64,000 nt of DNA from Haloarcula hispanica ATCC 33960 (GTDB taxonomy: Archaea; Halobacteriota; Halobacteria; Halobacteriales; Haloarculaceae). Made by a program: the position numbers and the translations under genes. Numbering within the stretch: the stretch's first letter is position 1; each line of letters starts with the position of its first letter. The notes beneath the pieces are model-generated. The model did not search any database. It worked only from the letters and a program-made list of their open reading frames with translations, and was not told where the DNA came from. The stretch is from the NCBI RefSeq assembly GCF_000223905.1, contig NC_015948.1, positions 1,798,001 to 1,862,000 on the forward strand. Reading direction: 5' to 3'. This document shows positions 26,021 through 35,341 of the stretch, one piece after another.

Positions 26021-26171
26021 ACCGCCGCCGTAGGTGTCGCACCGGGAAAAGTCGCCTGTTCCGGCAATCGGAGTGGAGATAGTTCCAAATTCGGCAAAAT
26101 TATATTTTACAAGAATCGTAGATGATTTATGACATCTTGGTGGGGGCGGTCCGTGTCCGGAGGTGGACGCT

Positions 26172-27200
26172 GTGGACTGGCCGACTGACCGGGGGTTACA
26201 GGTCCGAATGGCGACTGCTGTCGTCCTTGTGGGACTCCTCCCGGTGGGGTTCGTCTACGCAGGCCTTGCACTCGTGAACACGGCCGGAATATGGCTGGCG
26301 AAGCTAGCCACCGACTGGGTGCTGGCCGGCGAGTTCTACATCGAGCCGTGGCTGGTCGCTGGCGGCGTCGTGGTCGGGTTCGCCGCGCAGTTGGCCGTTG
26401 GCGACACCATCGCCCTGCGGGCGCTGGACGCTCGCCCCGTGGGCCCCGACGACGAACCCGGTCTGGTTGAAAACGTGACACGGCTAGCGCAATCAGTGAA
26501 CCTTCCGGCACCGGCAGTCGCCATTGCAGACAGCGACGCGCCGAACGCATTCACTGTTGGCCGGAGTCCCGACAGCGCCACGCTGGTGCTCACGACCGGA
26601 CTGCTCGACGCACTCGACGACGACGAGCGCGACGCCGTCATCGCCCACGAACTCGCTCACATCAAGAACCGCGACGCCACCGTGATGTCGCTTTCCTACG
26701 TGCTCCCGACGCTAACCTACAGCCTCGCAGCCAGCACCCTCGGGCTTCTTCAGGCCATCCCCGGTGCTTTCACCGGCTTCCGACACACCGATAGCGACAG
26801 CGCCCGGGGCCTCCTACTCGGCATCTTTATTTTGACAGTCAGTGCCTTACTGACGCTCGCTGTCTCAGCCGTGTTCTGGCTCGCCAGTTTCACGCTGTTT
26901 CGCGTGCTCTCGCGGTACCGCGAGTACGCCGCAGACCGCGGGGCCGTCGCTATCACCGGCGACCCTGCGGCGCTCGCCAGCGCGCTGGCGACCATCGATG
27001 ACGAGATGGCGGCGGCCCCGGACCACGACCTCCGGGCGCAAGACGGTGGTCTCGACGCGCTCTATATCGCACCCATCGACGAGACACAGTTCAAAGACGC
27101 GCCTGATTTCGTTGCCAACGACGTGTTCCCCCAGACCCATCCGCCAACCGAGGCCCGCATCGAACGACTGGAGGCGATGACCACGGAGGGACCGACGTGA
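26172..27200 (+). CDS. HtpX-like M48 membrane metalloprotease
   Basis: 342 aa from a GTG at 26172 (reads MDWPTDRGLQVRM, the usual haloarchaeal HtpX start); an alternative GTG is at 26163. Two N-terminal membrane segments, then VIAHELAHIKNRDATVMS with the HExxH zinc site, two more membrane segments, and the third zinc ligand in YREYAADRGAVAITGDPAALASAL. The enzyme would degrade misfolded membrane proteins at the cytoplasmic face. A TATA-like AATTATATTTTAC stretch lies 60-70 nt upstream. It overlaps the next gene by GTGA. Confidence 0.9.
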   Translation: MDWPTDRGLQVRMATAVVLVGLLPVGFVYAGLALVNTAGIWLAKLATDWVLAGEFYIEPWLVAGGVVVGFAAQLAVGDTIALRALDARPVGPDDEPGLVENVTRLAQSVNLPAPAVAIADSDAPNAFTVGRSPDSATLVLTTGLLDALDDDERDAVIAHELAHIKNRDATVMSLSYVLPTLTYSLAASTLGLLQAIPGAFTGFRHTDSDSARGLLLGIFILTVSALLTLAVSAVFWLASFTLFRVLSRYREYAADRGAVAITGDPAALASALATIDDEMAAAPDHDLRAQDGGLDALYIAPIDETQFKDAPDFVANDVFPQTHPPTEARIERLEAMTTEGPT

Positions 27201-28312
27201 CGGAGTACAGCCGCCGAACGGTTCTTACGGGCCTGACCGGCGTTGTCGGGTCGCTCGCCGGGTGTGGCTATCGCCCCGGCCCGGGCGATAAGAAGTGGGA
27301 AACCGCCGACGACGGCGGCCGGCTGGTCACGTTGGTTGACGGGACGCTGTTCGAAGTGACGTTCGATGCGACGCGCTTCGTTGACGACTACCCGGTAGGC
27401 GCTGTTGCTCGATACACACTCGCTGATGGGACCAGATTGGGTCGCTTCGAGTTCAAGGGCGTAGCTACGGACTGGGCCAGCGACGGAGCCCACCTATACG
27501 TTGGAACGGAAGCCAGCCACGTCGTCGCGGTGGCCGGCGACGGACGAGCCTGGACGGAAACCGTCGACCACCCAGTAGCCAGTGTCGCCGCTGCTGACGG
27601 CCGTGTGTACGTCGGGACCGACGGCGGACGCATCGTTGCCTTCGACGGCGAGAGCGGCGCAGAGCGGTGGTCGAAGTCGCTTCCGGTCCCCACTGACCCA
27701 TCCAAGAGCGACCTGCCGACAGTCGGTGCGGGACACGGCAGCCTCGCTGTCGACTGGGGGACCAGCGAGGAGTCCCAACTCGACGTGTACGCCCCGGATG
27801 GTTCGGTTCTGTGGGACCAGCCCCTACAGCGGAGCCTCAACGGCCGGCCGCACGTGCGCGGTGACACGGTTTACGCCCGCTCGGAATTCCTCCGGGCGTT
27901 CAACCGCGACTCGGGGACACCCCGCTGGGTGAACAAGGGCACCACTATTCCGGATGGACCGTTGCGGTTCAGCCGTGACGGCGAAATCGTCTACATTCCG
28001 GAGCGTCACGCCCTGATAGCGATTGCCACCGCCGATGGCGAAGAACTGTGGCGGTTCAATGATGAGCGGTTGGCGGCCATGGAACGAGGGCGAAGCGAAT
28101 TCGAGATAGATCTCGGGGCAACGGGCGCGGTCCCGGCCCCAGACGGCGCGTCAGTGTTTCTCAACACGAAGCACCACGGGCTGTTTCAGTTTGGGACCGA
28201 CGGCACTCTCCGCTGGCACGAGCCTCGTCTCGACTTCAGTTTTCTCTACGCAGTTACCGAGGACATCATAGTCCACTCGGGGACCGAAGCAATCGTCGCT
28301 CGCTACCGCTAG
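27197..28312 (+). CDS. Tat lipoprotein with PQQ-like beta-propeller
   Basis: 371 aa from the GTG at 27197, overlapping the HtpX stop by 4 nt. MTEYSRRTVLTGLTGVVGSLAGC has a twin-arginine motif and a lipobox (Cys23). The rest has WD/PQQ-type repeats (VYVGTDGGRIVAFDGESGAERWSKSL; VLWDQPLQRSLNGRPHVRGDTVYARS; ALIAIATADGEELWRFNDE), the tryptophan-docking pattern of beta-propellers such as BamB. A surface-exposed scaffold, possibly for envelope protein quality control given its coupling to HtpX. PQQ binding itself is unlikely. Confidence 0.82.
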   Translation: MTEYSRRTVLTGLTGVVGSLAGCGYRPGPGDKKWETADDGGRLVTLVDGTLFEVTFDATRFVDDYPVGAVARYTLADGTRLGRFEFKGVATDWASDGAHLYVGTEASHVVAVAGDGRAWTETVDHPVASVAAADGRVYVGTDGGRIVAFDGESGAERWSKSLPVPTDPSKSDLPTVGAGHGSLAVDWGTSEESQLDVYAPDGSVLWDQPLQRSLNGRPHVRGDTVYARSEFLRAFNRDSGTPRWVNKGTTIPDGPLRFSRDGEIVYIPERHALIAIATADGEELWRFNDERLAAMERGRSEFEIDLGATGAVPAPDGASVFLNTKHHGLFQFGTDGTLRWHEPRLDFSFLYAVTEDIIVHSGTEAIVARYR

Positions 28313-29190
28313 TCCCCAGCGGCCGTGGTGCCCCCGCCAGTCTCCTCACGCACCTGCTCGATGGCGCTGCTCACATCGGCCCCCGCGTCGGCGGCCCGTT
28401 CGAGCACCACGTCAGCCATTAGCGGCTCCGTCCCGACCGCGCCGGCGTACCAGATGTCGTGGCCCTCGACGGTGGTCGGCACGTCGTAGCCCGTCCGGTA
28501 GTCGTCGGTCAGGCCCATGTCCTCGGGGATATCCTCCTGGGTGTGGAAGCCGTCGGCGATGAACAGCGGCACGACGACAATGTCGTCGCTCTCGAAGTAG
28601 TCCGCGACATCATCGACCTCGGGGTCCTCGTCCATGAACAGCGACTGCACCTCATCAAAGCGGTCCCGCTCGCGGATGCGGTCAGCGTGGTACTGGATGG
28701 CCTTCGCGGAGTTCTCGTTGCGCTCCGTGCCGTGGCCGACGACTGCGAGTCCGAACCCGTCGCCGACGTCGGGGTCACCGGTGACGGACTCGGCCCGCTG
28801 GACGATGACGTCGCTCATCGAGTCGTGTGTCCCGACCGGGCCGCAGTAGTGGACCGTCTGGTCCGTGTCCTCGGCGGCCAGCGTCGCGTTGGTCGCGCTC
28901 GTCCCGTCGGAGTCCCACAGCTCGGGGTCCCAGTCCTCCAGGCGGAACTCTCGGGGGATGACTTGCTCGGTGAAGTAGCCCTCCGAGATGAACAGCGGAA
29001 CCAGATACACCTCGTCGGCGCCGACGGTCCGCAGCGCCTCCCGGAACGACGGTTCCTCCTTCCAAAAGGATTCACGGACCTCGCTAAACGCGCCGGTCGC
29101 CCGAATCGTGTCCGCGTGGTCGTAGGTGGGCGTACTCGACTCGGCGTTCAGGTGAGAGCCGTGGGCCGCGATAACGAGCGCTTCGTCCAT
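28309..29190 (-). CDS. cbiX: CbiX/SirB-type chelatase, two tandem domains
   Basis: 293 aa from the ATG at 29190 (MDEALVIAAHGSHLNAESST); a GTG lies two codons earlier. Two chelatase domains in tandem: AAHGSH in the first half and VVGHGTERNENSAKAIQYHADRI in the second, each with a metal-binding His, plus VYLVPLFISEGYFTEQVIP and VVPLFIADGFHTQEDIP. It inserts cobalt (or iron) into sirohydrochlorin, feeding cobalamin or siroheme. It overlaps the PQQ-like gene by 4 nt at the 3' ends. Cobalamin is needed by the mutase at 13027. Confidence 0.87.
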   Translation of the reverse strand: MDEALVIAAHGSHLNAESSTPTYDHADTIRATGAFSEVRESFWKEEPSFREALRTVGADEVYLVPLFISEGYFTEQVIPREFRLEDWDPELWDSDGTSATNATLAAEDTDQTVHYCGPVGTHDSMSDVIVQRAESVTGDPDVGDGFGLAVVGHGTERNENSAKAIQYHADRIRERDRFDEVQSLFMDEDPEVDDVADYFESDDIVVVPLFIADGFHTQEDIPEDMGLTDDYRTGYDVPTTVEGHDIWYAGAVGTEPLMADVVLERAADAGADVSSAIEQVREETGGGTTAAGD

Positions 29191-29304
29191 ATCCACCGGT
29201 TGGTGCGAGCCGTCCTTAGGGCCTTCGTTGGCCTGCCCGGATAGCCGGCAGGCTGTTCAACGTTGAGCGCCGAAAGTGTGTACTTGCCGACCGATTCCAC
29301 TCGG

Positions 29305-29463
29305 TCACAGCCCGAACAGGAGGACGTAGAACAACACCCCAGCGGCTGCCAGCAGTGCGGCGTGTCCCAGCGCGCCAGCAGCGACGACGATGCCACCGAT
29401 GACTCGTTCCGCCGGTTCCAGGGGCTGTCCGAACACTTGCCGTTCGCGTTGTGCAATAGCCAT
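29305..29463 (-). CDS. small single-span membrane protein
   Basis: 52 aa from the ATG at 29463. MAIAQRERQVFGQPLEPAERVIGG, then one long hydrophobic stretch (IVVAAGALGHAALLAAAGVLFYVLLFGL). It lies upstream of cbiX on the same strand. I recall similar short proteins beside haloarchaeal genes without known function. Moderately supported by composition and start. Confidence 0.5.
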   Translation of the reverse strand: MAIAQRERQVFGQPLEPAERVIGGIVVAAGALGHAALLAAAGVLFYVLLFGL

Positions 29464-29681
29464 TGTCCTTCCCTCATGTAGAGAGACGGCTTCCTGTGGC
29501 ACAATCCCCTATGACTGTTCTCAGTCGCTGGGAGTGGTCCCGAAGTTCTGCGGGTCCAGCGCGCCCGTTTACCGTTCATCACAGGACGGCGAGGCCCCTC
29601 GGTAGCGAGCGGCCCCGTGGAACCGCGTTCGCTCGCGCCTGATAGAACGACTTTTGCCCACGCCGCCCGTGGCCGACGCCA

Positions 29682-30167
29682 ATGTCACTCGCAGCCGCGA
29701 CCAGGGATGCCGTCCGCGAGCGGCCGTTTCTCTACGACGCACTCCGGGCGGGCATCGTCAACTACACGGCCGCCGCACGTACGCTCGACATCGACGGCGA
29801 GGAGGAAGCTGTCGCGACTGCGCTCCGTCGGTTCGCCGAGGAACTGCCCACCGACCCGCCACACGACAGCGACGCCAGGGTCTCGATGCAGAGCGGGCTT
29901 GGCCGGGTCGAGTCCCCCGATGCTGAGTCGGCCGCCGTCCTCACAGTCGGCGACGCCGCCTTCGCCGATGGCGCCGGGTCGCTGACTGGCATCGTCGCCA
30001 CCGGTGACCTCTCGGCGGCGGCGCTGGCCGAGGTGCTGGGACGCCTGCGAGCGACCGGTATCTCGACCGAGGCCGCCGGCGTCACCGACGACGCGCTCGT
30101 CGTGGTAGTGAGCCGCCGCGCGGGACCGGACGCGCTCCGAGTGGTCGAAGCGACTGTACAGGGGTGA
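29682..30167 (+). CDS. DUF7523-like small regulatory-domain protein
   Basis: 161 aa. The first ~50 residues form a helical bundle (MSLAAATRDAVRERPFLYDALRAGIVNYTAAARTL), the last ~80 an ACT-like alpha/beta domain (AAVLTVGDAAF ... GIVATGDLSAAALAEVLGRLRATGISTEAAGV). This domain order is typical of haloarchaeal proteins I recall as DUF7523, possibly amino-acid sensing. It precedes cysS by 48 nt on the same strand, so joint transcription is likely. Confidence 0.72.
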   Translation: MSLAAATRDAVRERPFLYDALRAGIVNYTAAARTLDIDGEEEAVATALRRFAEELPTDPPHDSDARVSMQSGLGRVESPDAESAAVLTVGDAAFADGAGSLTGIVATGDLSAAALAEVLGRLRATGISTEAAGVTDDALVVVVSRRAGPDALRVVEATVQG

Positions 30168-30214
30168 GCCGCCTTCCGACGGCTTAAAGCGGGCGGCCCC
30201 AGTTTGCCCCGATA

Positions 30215-31693
30215 ATGACGCTTCGTGTGACGAACACGTTGACCGGTGAGAAAGAGCCCTTCGAGCCGCGCGACCCCGACTCCGTGCTGTTGTACTACTG
30301 TGGGTTGACGACCTCCGACCCACCCCACCTCGGGCACGCGCGCGGCTGGGTCCATGTCGACGTGATGGCCCGATGGCTCGACCACCTGGGCTATGACGTC
30401 CACCACGTCGAGAACTTCACCGACGTCAACGAGAAGATCGTCGCCCGCGTCGGCGAGGACGGCGACAGCGAGGAGAGCGTGGCCCGCCACTACGTCGGGC
30501 AGGTCATCGACGATATGCGCTCGCTCAACCTCGGCCGCGCGGAGGTGTACCCCCGCGTCTCCGAACACGTCCCGGAGATTATCGACCTCGTTGAGCGACT
30601 CATCGAGCAGGGCCACGCCTACGAAGCCAACGGCTCTGTCTACTTCGACGTGACCAGCTTCGAGGACTACGGCAAGCTCTCGAACCAGTCCGTCGACGAC
30701 ATCGAGTCCCAGGGCGAAGACACCGAAGGGGAGAAACGCCACCCGGCCGACTTCGCGCTCTGGAAGGCCGGCGGCGTCGACCCGGAGGACATCGCCGAAC
30801 ATCAGCACCCCGAGGCCGCACCCGCCGAAGAGGCCTGCCAGACAGCACAAACCTGGGACTCCCCATGGGGCGAGGGGCGACCCGGCTGGCACATCGAGTG
30901 CTCGGCGATGTCCATGACCCACCTCGACGAGTCTATCGACATCCACGTCGGCGGGCAGGATCTCGTCTTCCCCCACCACGAGAACGAGGTGGCCCAGAGC
31001 GAGGCCGCGACCGGAAAGCAGTTCGCGAAGTACTGGCTCCACGTCCGCCTGCTTGAAACCGAGGAGGAGAAGATGTCCTCCTCGCTTGGCAACTACTTCA
31101 CCGTCGCCGATGCCGTCGAGGAGTTCGGCTCCGACGTGCTTCGGACCTTCCTGCTGTCGACGGCCTACACCTCGCGGGCGACCTACAGCGACGAGACCAT
31201 CTCGGAGGCTGAAGAGCGCTGGGACCGCCTCTCTCGCGGCTACGAGCGAGCGGCCGAGGCCTGCGACAGCGTGGACGCCTACGCGAAGGTAACCGACGAG
31301 ACGCTTCGTGACGCTGTCGCAGACGCCCGCTCGGCGTTCGAGGCCGCGATGAACGACGACTTCAACACGCGGGAGGCGATGACCGCGCTGCTCGACCTGA
31401 CGGCCGCAGTGAACTCCCACCTGGATGCCCACGAGCAACGGGACTACCAGGGGCTCCGCCGCGCTGTCGAGACGTTCGAGGAACTCGGCGGCGGCATCCT
31501 CGGGCTGGCGTTCGGCGACGACGACAGCGGCGACGTGTCGCTTGCCGGCGACGTGGTCGATCTGGTTCTGGACATCCGCGAGCAGGAGCGAGAGGCCGGT
31601 AACTACGAACGCGCCGACGAACTCCGGGACGAACTGGAAGCGCTCGGCGTCGAGGTGCAGGACACCGACGACGGGCCGACCTACCGGCTCTGA
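30215..31693 (+). CDS. cysS: cysteinyl-tRNA synthetase
   Basis: 492 aa. It charges tRNA-Cys with cysteine. Class I motifs are intact: PHLGHARGWVHVDVM (HIGH), EEEKMSSSLGNYF (KMSKS), and zinc ligands in LYYCGLT, HIECSAM and HHENE. The insertion after YGKLSNQSVDDIESQGED is standard. The C-terminal helical domain ends with EREAGNYERADELRDELEALGVEVQDTDDGPTYRL. Organisms with CysRS do not need the SepRS/SepCysS route. Confidence 0.96.
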   Translation: MTLRVTNTLTGEKEPFEPRDPDSVLLYYCGLTTSDPPHLGHARGWVHVDVMARWLDHLGYDVHHVENFTDVNEKIVARVGEDGDSEESVARHYVGQVIDDMRSLNLGRAEVYPRVSEHVPEIIDLVERLIEQGHAYEANGSVYFDVTSFEDYGKLSNQSVDDIESQGEDTEGEKRHPADFALWKAGGVDPEDIAEHQHPEAAPAEEACQTAQTWDSPWGEGRPGWHIECSAMSMTHLDESIDIHVGGQDLVFPHHENEVAQSEAATGKQFAKYWLHVRLLETEEEKMSSSLGNYFTVADAVEEFGSDVLRTFLLSTAYTSRATYSDETISEAEERWDRLSRGYERAAEACDSVDAYAKVTDETLRDAVADARSAFEAAMNDDFNTREAMTALLDLTAAVNSHLDAHEQRDYQGLRRAVETFEELGGGILGLAFGDDDSGDVSLAGDVVDLVLDIREQEREAGNYERADELRDELEALGVEVQDTDDGPTYRL

Positions 31694-31771
31694 AAGGGGA
31701 CGACAGACCGGTTCTAGGACGTTTATCGACGGTGTTTTGTACCTTAGTTAACAGCTTGGGCGGCCAAGTAC

Positions 31772-31779
31772 TTTATATA
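31772..31779 (+). promoter_or_regulatory. TATA box of the lipoprotein gene at 31803
   Basis: TTTATATA lies 24-31 nt before the ATG at 31803, in a short A/T-rich island in an otherwise GC-rich gap. This predicts a leaderless mRNA starting at or next to 31803. Confidence 0.65.
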
Positions 31780-31802
31780 CTGGACACAGTGTAGGAACAA
31801 CA

Positions 31803-32444
31803 ATGCGAAAGGGCATCCTCACGCTTCTCGTCGGGTTACTCGTCGCCTCGTCGGGCTGTGTCGGCCTGATAACCGGGGAGACAGTCGAGTTCGACTCCGC
31901 ACCGGCGTCAGTCGGCGACAGTGCGCTCGAAGAGACCGGCTACGAGCAGTCGATGGCTGACGAACAGACTATCGAGCGGACGGTCACCGTCGCCGGGCAG
32001 GAGCGAACCATCCGCGTCACGAACCACGTCCGACAGTACGAGCGTGGCATCGACCTCGGACCGCTCGGTGAGGTCAACGCCGGCCGATTCATCGTCTTCT
32101 CGACGCCCAGCGCCAGCGTCGCGGGGAAGTCGCTGAACCCGGCCGCCAGCTGGTCCAACGAACGCCTCGTCGAGGAAGTCGCCAGCCGGAACGACCAGAT
32201 AAACGATGTCCAGTTCGAACGCAACCGCTCGGTGGAGGCACTGGGCGAGTCCCGTGAGGTGGCCGTGTTCTCCGGAACGACGAGCATCGAGGGTCAGGAA
32301 GTCGACGTCCTGATCCACCTCACGAGCTTCGAGCACGAGGGCGACGTGGTCGTCGCCGTCGCCGTCTACCCGGAACGGATCGACGACCGCGAAGGGCCAC
32401 GCGTCGATACGCTGCTCGGCGGCCTCTCGCACTCGGGCAACTGA
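31803..32444 (+). CDS. lipoprotein, DUF6517-like
   Basis: 213 aa. MRKGILTLLVGLLVASSGC is a Sec-type lipoprotein signal with the lipobox Cys19. The mature part contains beta-rich segments (ERTVTVAGQERTIRVTNHVRQYERGIDLGPLG; RFIVFSTPSASVAGKSLNPAASWSNERLVEEV). Membrane-anchored outside the cell. I assign DUF6517 from memory. Its own TATA box marks a separate transcription unit. Confidence 0.74.
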   Translation: MRKGILTLLVGLLVASSGCVGLITGETVEFDSAPASVGDSALEETGYEQSMADEQTIERTVTVAGQERTIRVTNHVRQYERGIDLGPLGEVNAGRFIVFSTPSASVAGKSLNPAASWSNERLVEEVASRNDQINDVQFERNRSVEALGESREVAVFSGTTSIEGQEVDVLIHLTSFEHEGDVVVAVAVYPERIDDREGPRVDTLLGGLSHSGN

Positions 32445-32487
32445 CTTCGGGGACACTGTTTTCTTTCGGGCCAGTGATGACGGAGGC

Positions 32488-32658
32488 ATGAATCGGCTGT
32501 TTGTCGCCGGTGCGGTGCTCACGCTCGTCGGCATCGCCGGCTACGTCGTCGGGACGAGCGTCGCCTACCCTGGCCGGTCTGCGTCGGTGACGGCGGTTAT
32601 GGTCGGCCTGACGGTGGCCGCTGTCGGCCACGCCACGCCGACGGAGGACACACCGTGA
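32488..32658 (+). CDS. small two-helix membrane protein before corA
   Basis: 56 aa from the ATG at 32488: begins MNRLFVAGAVLTLVGIAGYV and ends HATPTEDTP. Two hydrophobic segments separated by a short polar turn (SVAYPGRSAS). Its TGA overlaps the GTG start of corA (32655), a coupling that supports it as a real gene. Function unknown; an accessory to the transporter is possible. Confidence 0.65.
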   Translation: MNRLFVAGAVLTLVGIAGYVVGTSVAYPGRSASVTAVMVGLTVAAVGHATPTEDTP

Positions 32659-33632
32659 TTTCCGCAGTGGTGTACGCCGATGGACAGGCGATAGAGTACG
32701 AGGACCTAGCGGCCGCCCGAACCGCGGTCGGGACGACGTGGGTTCACGTCACCGACGCGACACCCGAAGAAATCGACGCCGTCAGTTCCGCCTTCGATCT
32801 CCACTCGCTGGCTATCGAGGACATCAAGACCGACGTCCGGGCGAACGTCCAGGAGTTCAACGCCTACACGTTCGCGCTCGTCAAGTCCGCGTCGCTCACG
32901 CCCGGCGATACGACGTTCGACAAGGAGGTGACAACGACGCCGCTTGGCCTGTTCATCGGCCCCGACTGGGTCGTCACGCTGTCGACGGGAGCCGTCCCGT
33001 CCATCCAGCGCGTGATGGACGCCGTCGGCCGCGGGGACGAGCGACTCCTCCACCGCGGCCCAGATTTCACGGCCTACCGGGTCATCGACGTCATCGTCGA
33101 CGCGTACTTCGACCTGCTGGACGAGATCGAGACCGATATCGAACAGATCGAGGAGGAAGTGACCATCTCCACCGATATCGAGACGCTGGAACGGATCAAC
33201 GACGTTCGGCGCGACCTGCTGTCCTTCCGCAAACAGGTCTGGCCGGCGCGGGAGGCGATCGGCGTGCTCGCCCGCGGCGACCCCAAACAAATCCAGCCAC
33301 AGACGGAGAAGTATTTCCGGGACGTGTACGACCACCTGGTCCAGATAGTGGACCTGACCGAGACGTACCGCGACTTGGTGGCGGGGGCGCGGGATATCTA
33401 CCTGAACACGGTGTCCCAGTCGACCAACGAGGTAATGAAGATGCTCACCGTCGTCGCGACCATCTTCATTCCGCTGACCTTCGTGGTCGGCATCTACGGG
33501 ATGAACTTCGCCGATAGCCCGTACAACATGCCGGAACTGGGCTGGGCGTTCGGCTACCCCGCGGTGATGATCGGGATGGTGATCGTCGTCGCCGTCTTGC
33601 TCGCCCATTTCCGCCAGCGGGGCTACCTATAA
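32655..33632 (+). CDS. corA: CorA-type magnesium/cobalt transporter
   Basis: 325 aa from a GTG at 32655. A large cytoplasmic funnel is followed by two C-terminal membrane helices with the signature YGMNF (GMN loop that selects hydrated Mg2+). MLTVVATIFIPLTFVVGIYGMNF and the final helix WAFGYPAVMIGMVIVVAVLLAHF are typical. It takes up Mg2+, Co2+ or Ni2+; cobalt could serve cobalamin synthesis. It overlaps the 56-aa gene by 4 nt and its 3' end overlaps the convergent permease by 6 nt. Confidence 0.92.
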   Translation: MISAVVYADGQAIEYEDLAAARTAVGTTWVHVTDATPEEIDAVSSAFDLHSLAIEDIKTDVRANVQEFNAYTFALVKSASLTPGDTTFDKEVTTTPLGLFIGPDWVVTLSTGAVPSIQRVMDAVGRGDERLLHRGPDFTAYRVIDVIVDAYFDLLDEIETDIEQIEEEVTISTDIETLERINDVRRDLLSFRKQVWPAREAIGVLARGDPKQIQPQTEKYFRDVYDHLVQIVDLTETYRDLVAGARDIYLNTVSQSTNEVMKMLTVVATIFIPLTFVVGIYGMNFADSPYNMPELGWAFGYPAVMIGMVIVVAVLLAHFRQRGYL

Positions 33633-34853
33633 CGCCAGCGGGACGAGCAACACCCCCATCAGGGTCGCCCGCCGAGCCCCGAACTTCGGGGGCAAGTGGC
33701 CGACTGCGGTCGCGGCCCCGAACGCACCCACGCCGACCAGCCCCGCGAAGAGCGCGGAGAGACAGATCAGGACCGCAATCACGGACAGCGAGAGGTATGT
33801 CGGGTCCAGTCGACCGACAATCCGGAGGTAGCGGTCGCCCAGCGTCGGGACGAGTATCGCGCCGGCGACGGCAGCGATGGCGACCGCGGCGAGCAGTGCT
33901 GGGAGCACCAACGGGACTTCGGCTCGGTCGAGCGCGACGAGAACGCCGGTTCGGGGCGTTCCCAACGAGATGAGCGCGAACAGCGCAAAGACAGCCGTCG
34001 CCGTGTTGACGCCGCTCGTCGTGACGATGAACGCTCGCGGCCCCTGGTCGGAGATCAGGCCCAGCGCCAGCGTCGCTGCGATAGCGCTGGAGACGCCCGG
34101 AATGTAGCCGACAGCGCCACCACAGAGCGTCCCGATACCGGCGAGAACGCCGACCGTTCGTCGCGGCGTCGTCACCGTCGCGTCGGCCTGTGGCGGGACG
34201 CCGTCCCCCTCGATAGCGGCCAGGAGCACCGGCGCGCCGAACAGTCCCGAAAACAGCGGGACCAGCACGTCCGACACAGGCAACGCTCCGGTTACCGGCG
34301 CATCGAGCAGGCCGATTCCGAGCAGACCGCTGGCGGCCAGGGAACACGCCGCGCCGACCTGCTGGTGGCGGCCGTGCTCCGTGACCACGAGCAGGACGGC
34401 GACCCCCGCGAGAAGCACCGACAACCACGGCCGGAGCAGCGGATACGCTCGCTCCATCAGCAGGGTAAGCGGAACTGCCAGCGGGACGGCAAACACCACG
34501 GCCAGCCCGCTCCCCAGCGCAGACAGGCGAAGCGCCTCCCGGCCGCGGCCCTCGATGACCAACTGGTGGCTCGGCAGTGCGCTGGCTGCCATCGCCGGGT
34601 CCGGCACGCCAAGCGCCAGCGCCGGAATTACGTCGAGGAAGGTGTGTGTCACGCCGGCCGAAAGCATCGCGACGCCGACGTACAGCCGCGGGCCGGGCAG
34701 GCTGCTCGCCGCGGCGGCGAGCAAGAGCGCGAACGTGTTGGCGTGCAGCCCCGGGATGAGGCCGCTGAGCGTTCCCAGCCCGACTCCCGTTCCGACCGCA
34801 GCGAGTAATGCGAGCGTCGCTGCCGGGTCGGCGGCGGGAGCCATGGACTGCAT
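33627..34853 (-). CDS. TctA/DUF112-type membrane permease
   Basis: 408 aa from the ATG at 34853, with a second ATG at 34844. About ten membrane segments. The N-terminal GLGTLSGLIPGLHANTFALLLAA and the internal GGAVGYIPGVSSAIAATLALG are the two inverted glycine/proline motifs of the TctA family. Bacterial homologues carry citrate or other tricarboxylates with a binding protein, but archaeal stand-alone members have no known substrate. Upstream on the same strand is a winged-helix regulator that may control it. Confidence 0.84.
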   Translation of the reverse strand: MQSMAPAADPAATLALLAAVGTGVGLGTLSGLIPGLHANTFALLLAAAASSLPGPRLYVGVAMLSAGVTHTFLDVIPALALGVPDPAMAASALPSHQLVIEGRGREALRLSALGSGLAVVFAVPLAVPLTLLMERAYPLLRPWLSVLLAGVAVLLVVTEHGRHQQVGAACSLAASGLLGIGLLDAPVTGALPVSDVLVPLFSGLFGAPVLLAAIEGDGVPPQADATVTTPRRTVGVLAGIGTLCGGAVGYIPGVSSAIAATLALGLISDQGPRAFIVTTSGVNTATAVFALFALISLGTPRTGVLVALDRAEVPLVLPALLAAVAIAAVAGAILVPTLGDRYLRIVGRLDPTYLSLSVIAVLICLSALFAGLVGVGAFGAATAVGHLPPKFGARRATLMGVLLVPLAL

Positions 34854-34908
34854 ACCGGGGCGTGGCCCCGTTCCCGTACTTGAACCTCCGTGCCGGCCGC
34901 GTGCCCAC

Positions 34909-35319
34909 TCACTCCGCCGAACTGTCGTACATGTCGTCGAAGGCCTGTTCGCCACGGATGAGCTCGTCGACGCCGTCGGTGAGCGTCACCTCGCCGAAGA
35001 CAGTCGCACTGTAGTATGTGTAGAGTCCATCTTGGCCGCGGTCCGTCCGCTGGCGCTTCTCGACGAGGCCGGCGTCGACGAGCGTGTTGAGGTGATAGTG
35101 GAGCGTACTGTCATCGACAGTTAACATGTCATCCAGTTCCGTCGGACTCATCTCCCCACCGTGGACGAGGCGGTAGAGGATTTCGTACCGAATCCGGTTG
35201 CCGACCGCAGCGTGCATATCAAGGTACTCCTCAAGACTGAGAACGCTGTCGTCGGGCAGCAGGTCGGCCGGGTCCTCCGGCGGCTCCCCGTCCACCGCTC
35301 GCGAATGGTCCGTCGACAT
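34909..35319 (-). CDS. ArsR-like winged-helix regulator
   Basis: 136 aa from the ATG at 35319 (MSTDHSRAVDG). A winged helix spans ~45-110 (MHAAVGNRIRYEILYRLVHGGEMSPTELDDMLTVDDSTLHYHLNTLVDAGLVEKRQRTD). The start is set by a TATA box 23 nt upstream. The gene ends 55 nt before the permease start and is divergent from the gene at 35418. No metal-binding cysteines are seen. Confidence 0.85.
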   Translation of the reverse strand: MSTDHSRAVDGEPPEDPADLLPDDSVLSLEEYLDMHAAVGNRIRYEILYRLVHGGEMSPTELDDMLTVDDSTLHYHLNTLVDAGLVEKRQRTDRGQDGLYTYYSATVFGEVTLTDGVDELIRGEQAFDDMYDSSAE

Positions 35320-35341
35320 CTCAATTGTGTGTACGGACGGC

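Noticed and set aside
29762-31438. 558-codon open frame opposite cysS
   Set aside because: Antisense artefact of GC-rich codon use; the sense strand holds an intact cysteinyl-tRNA synthetase.
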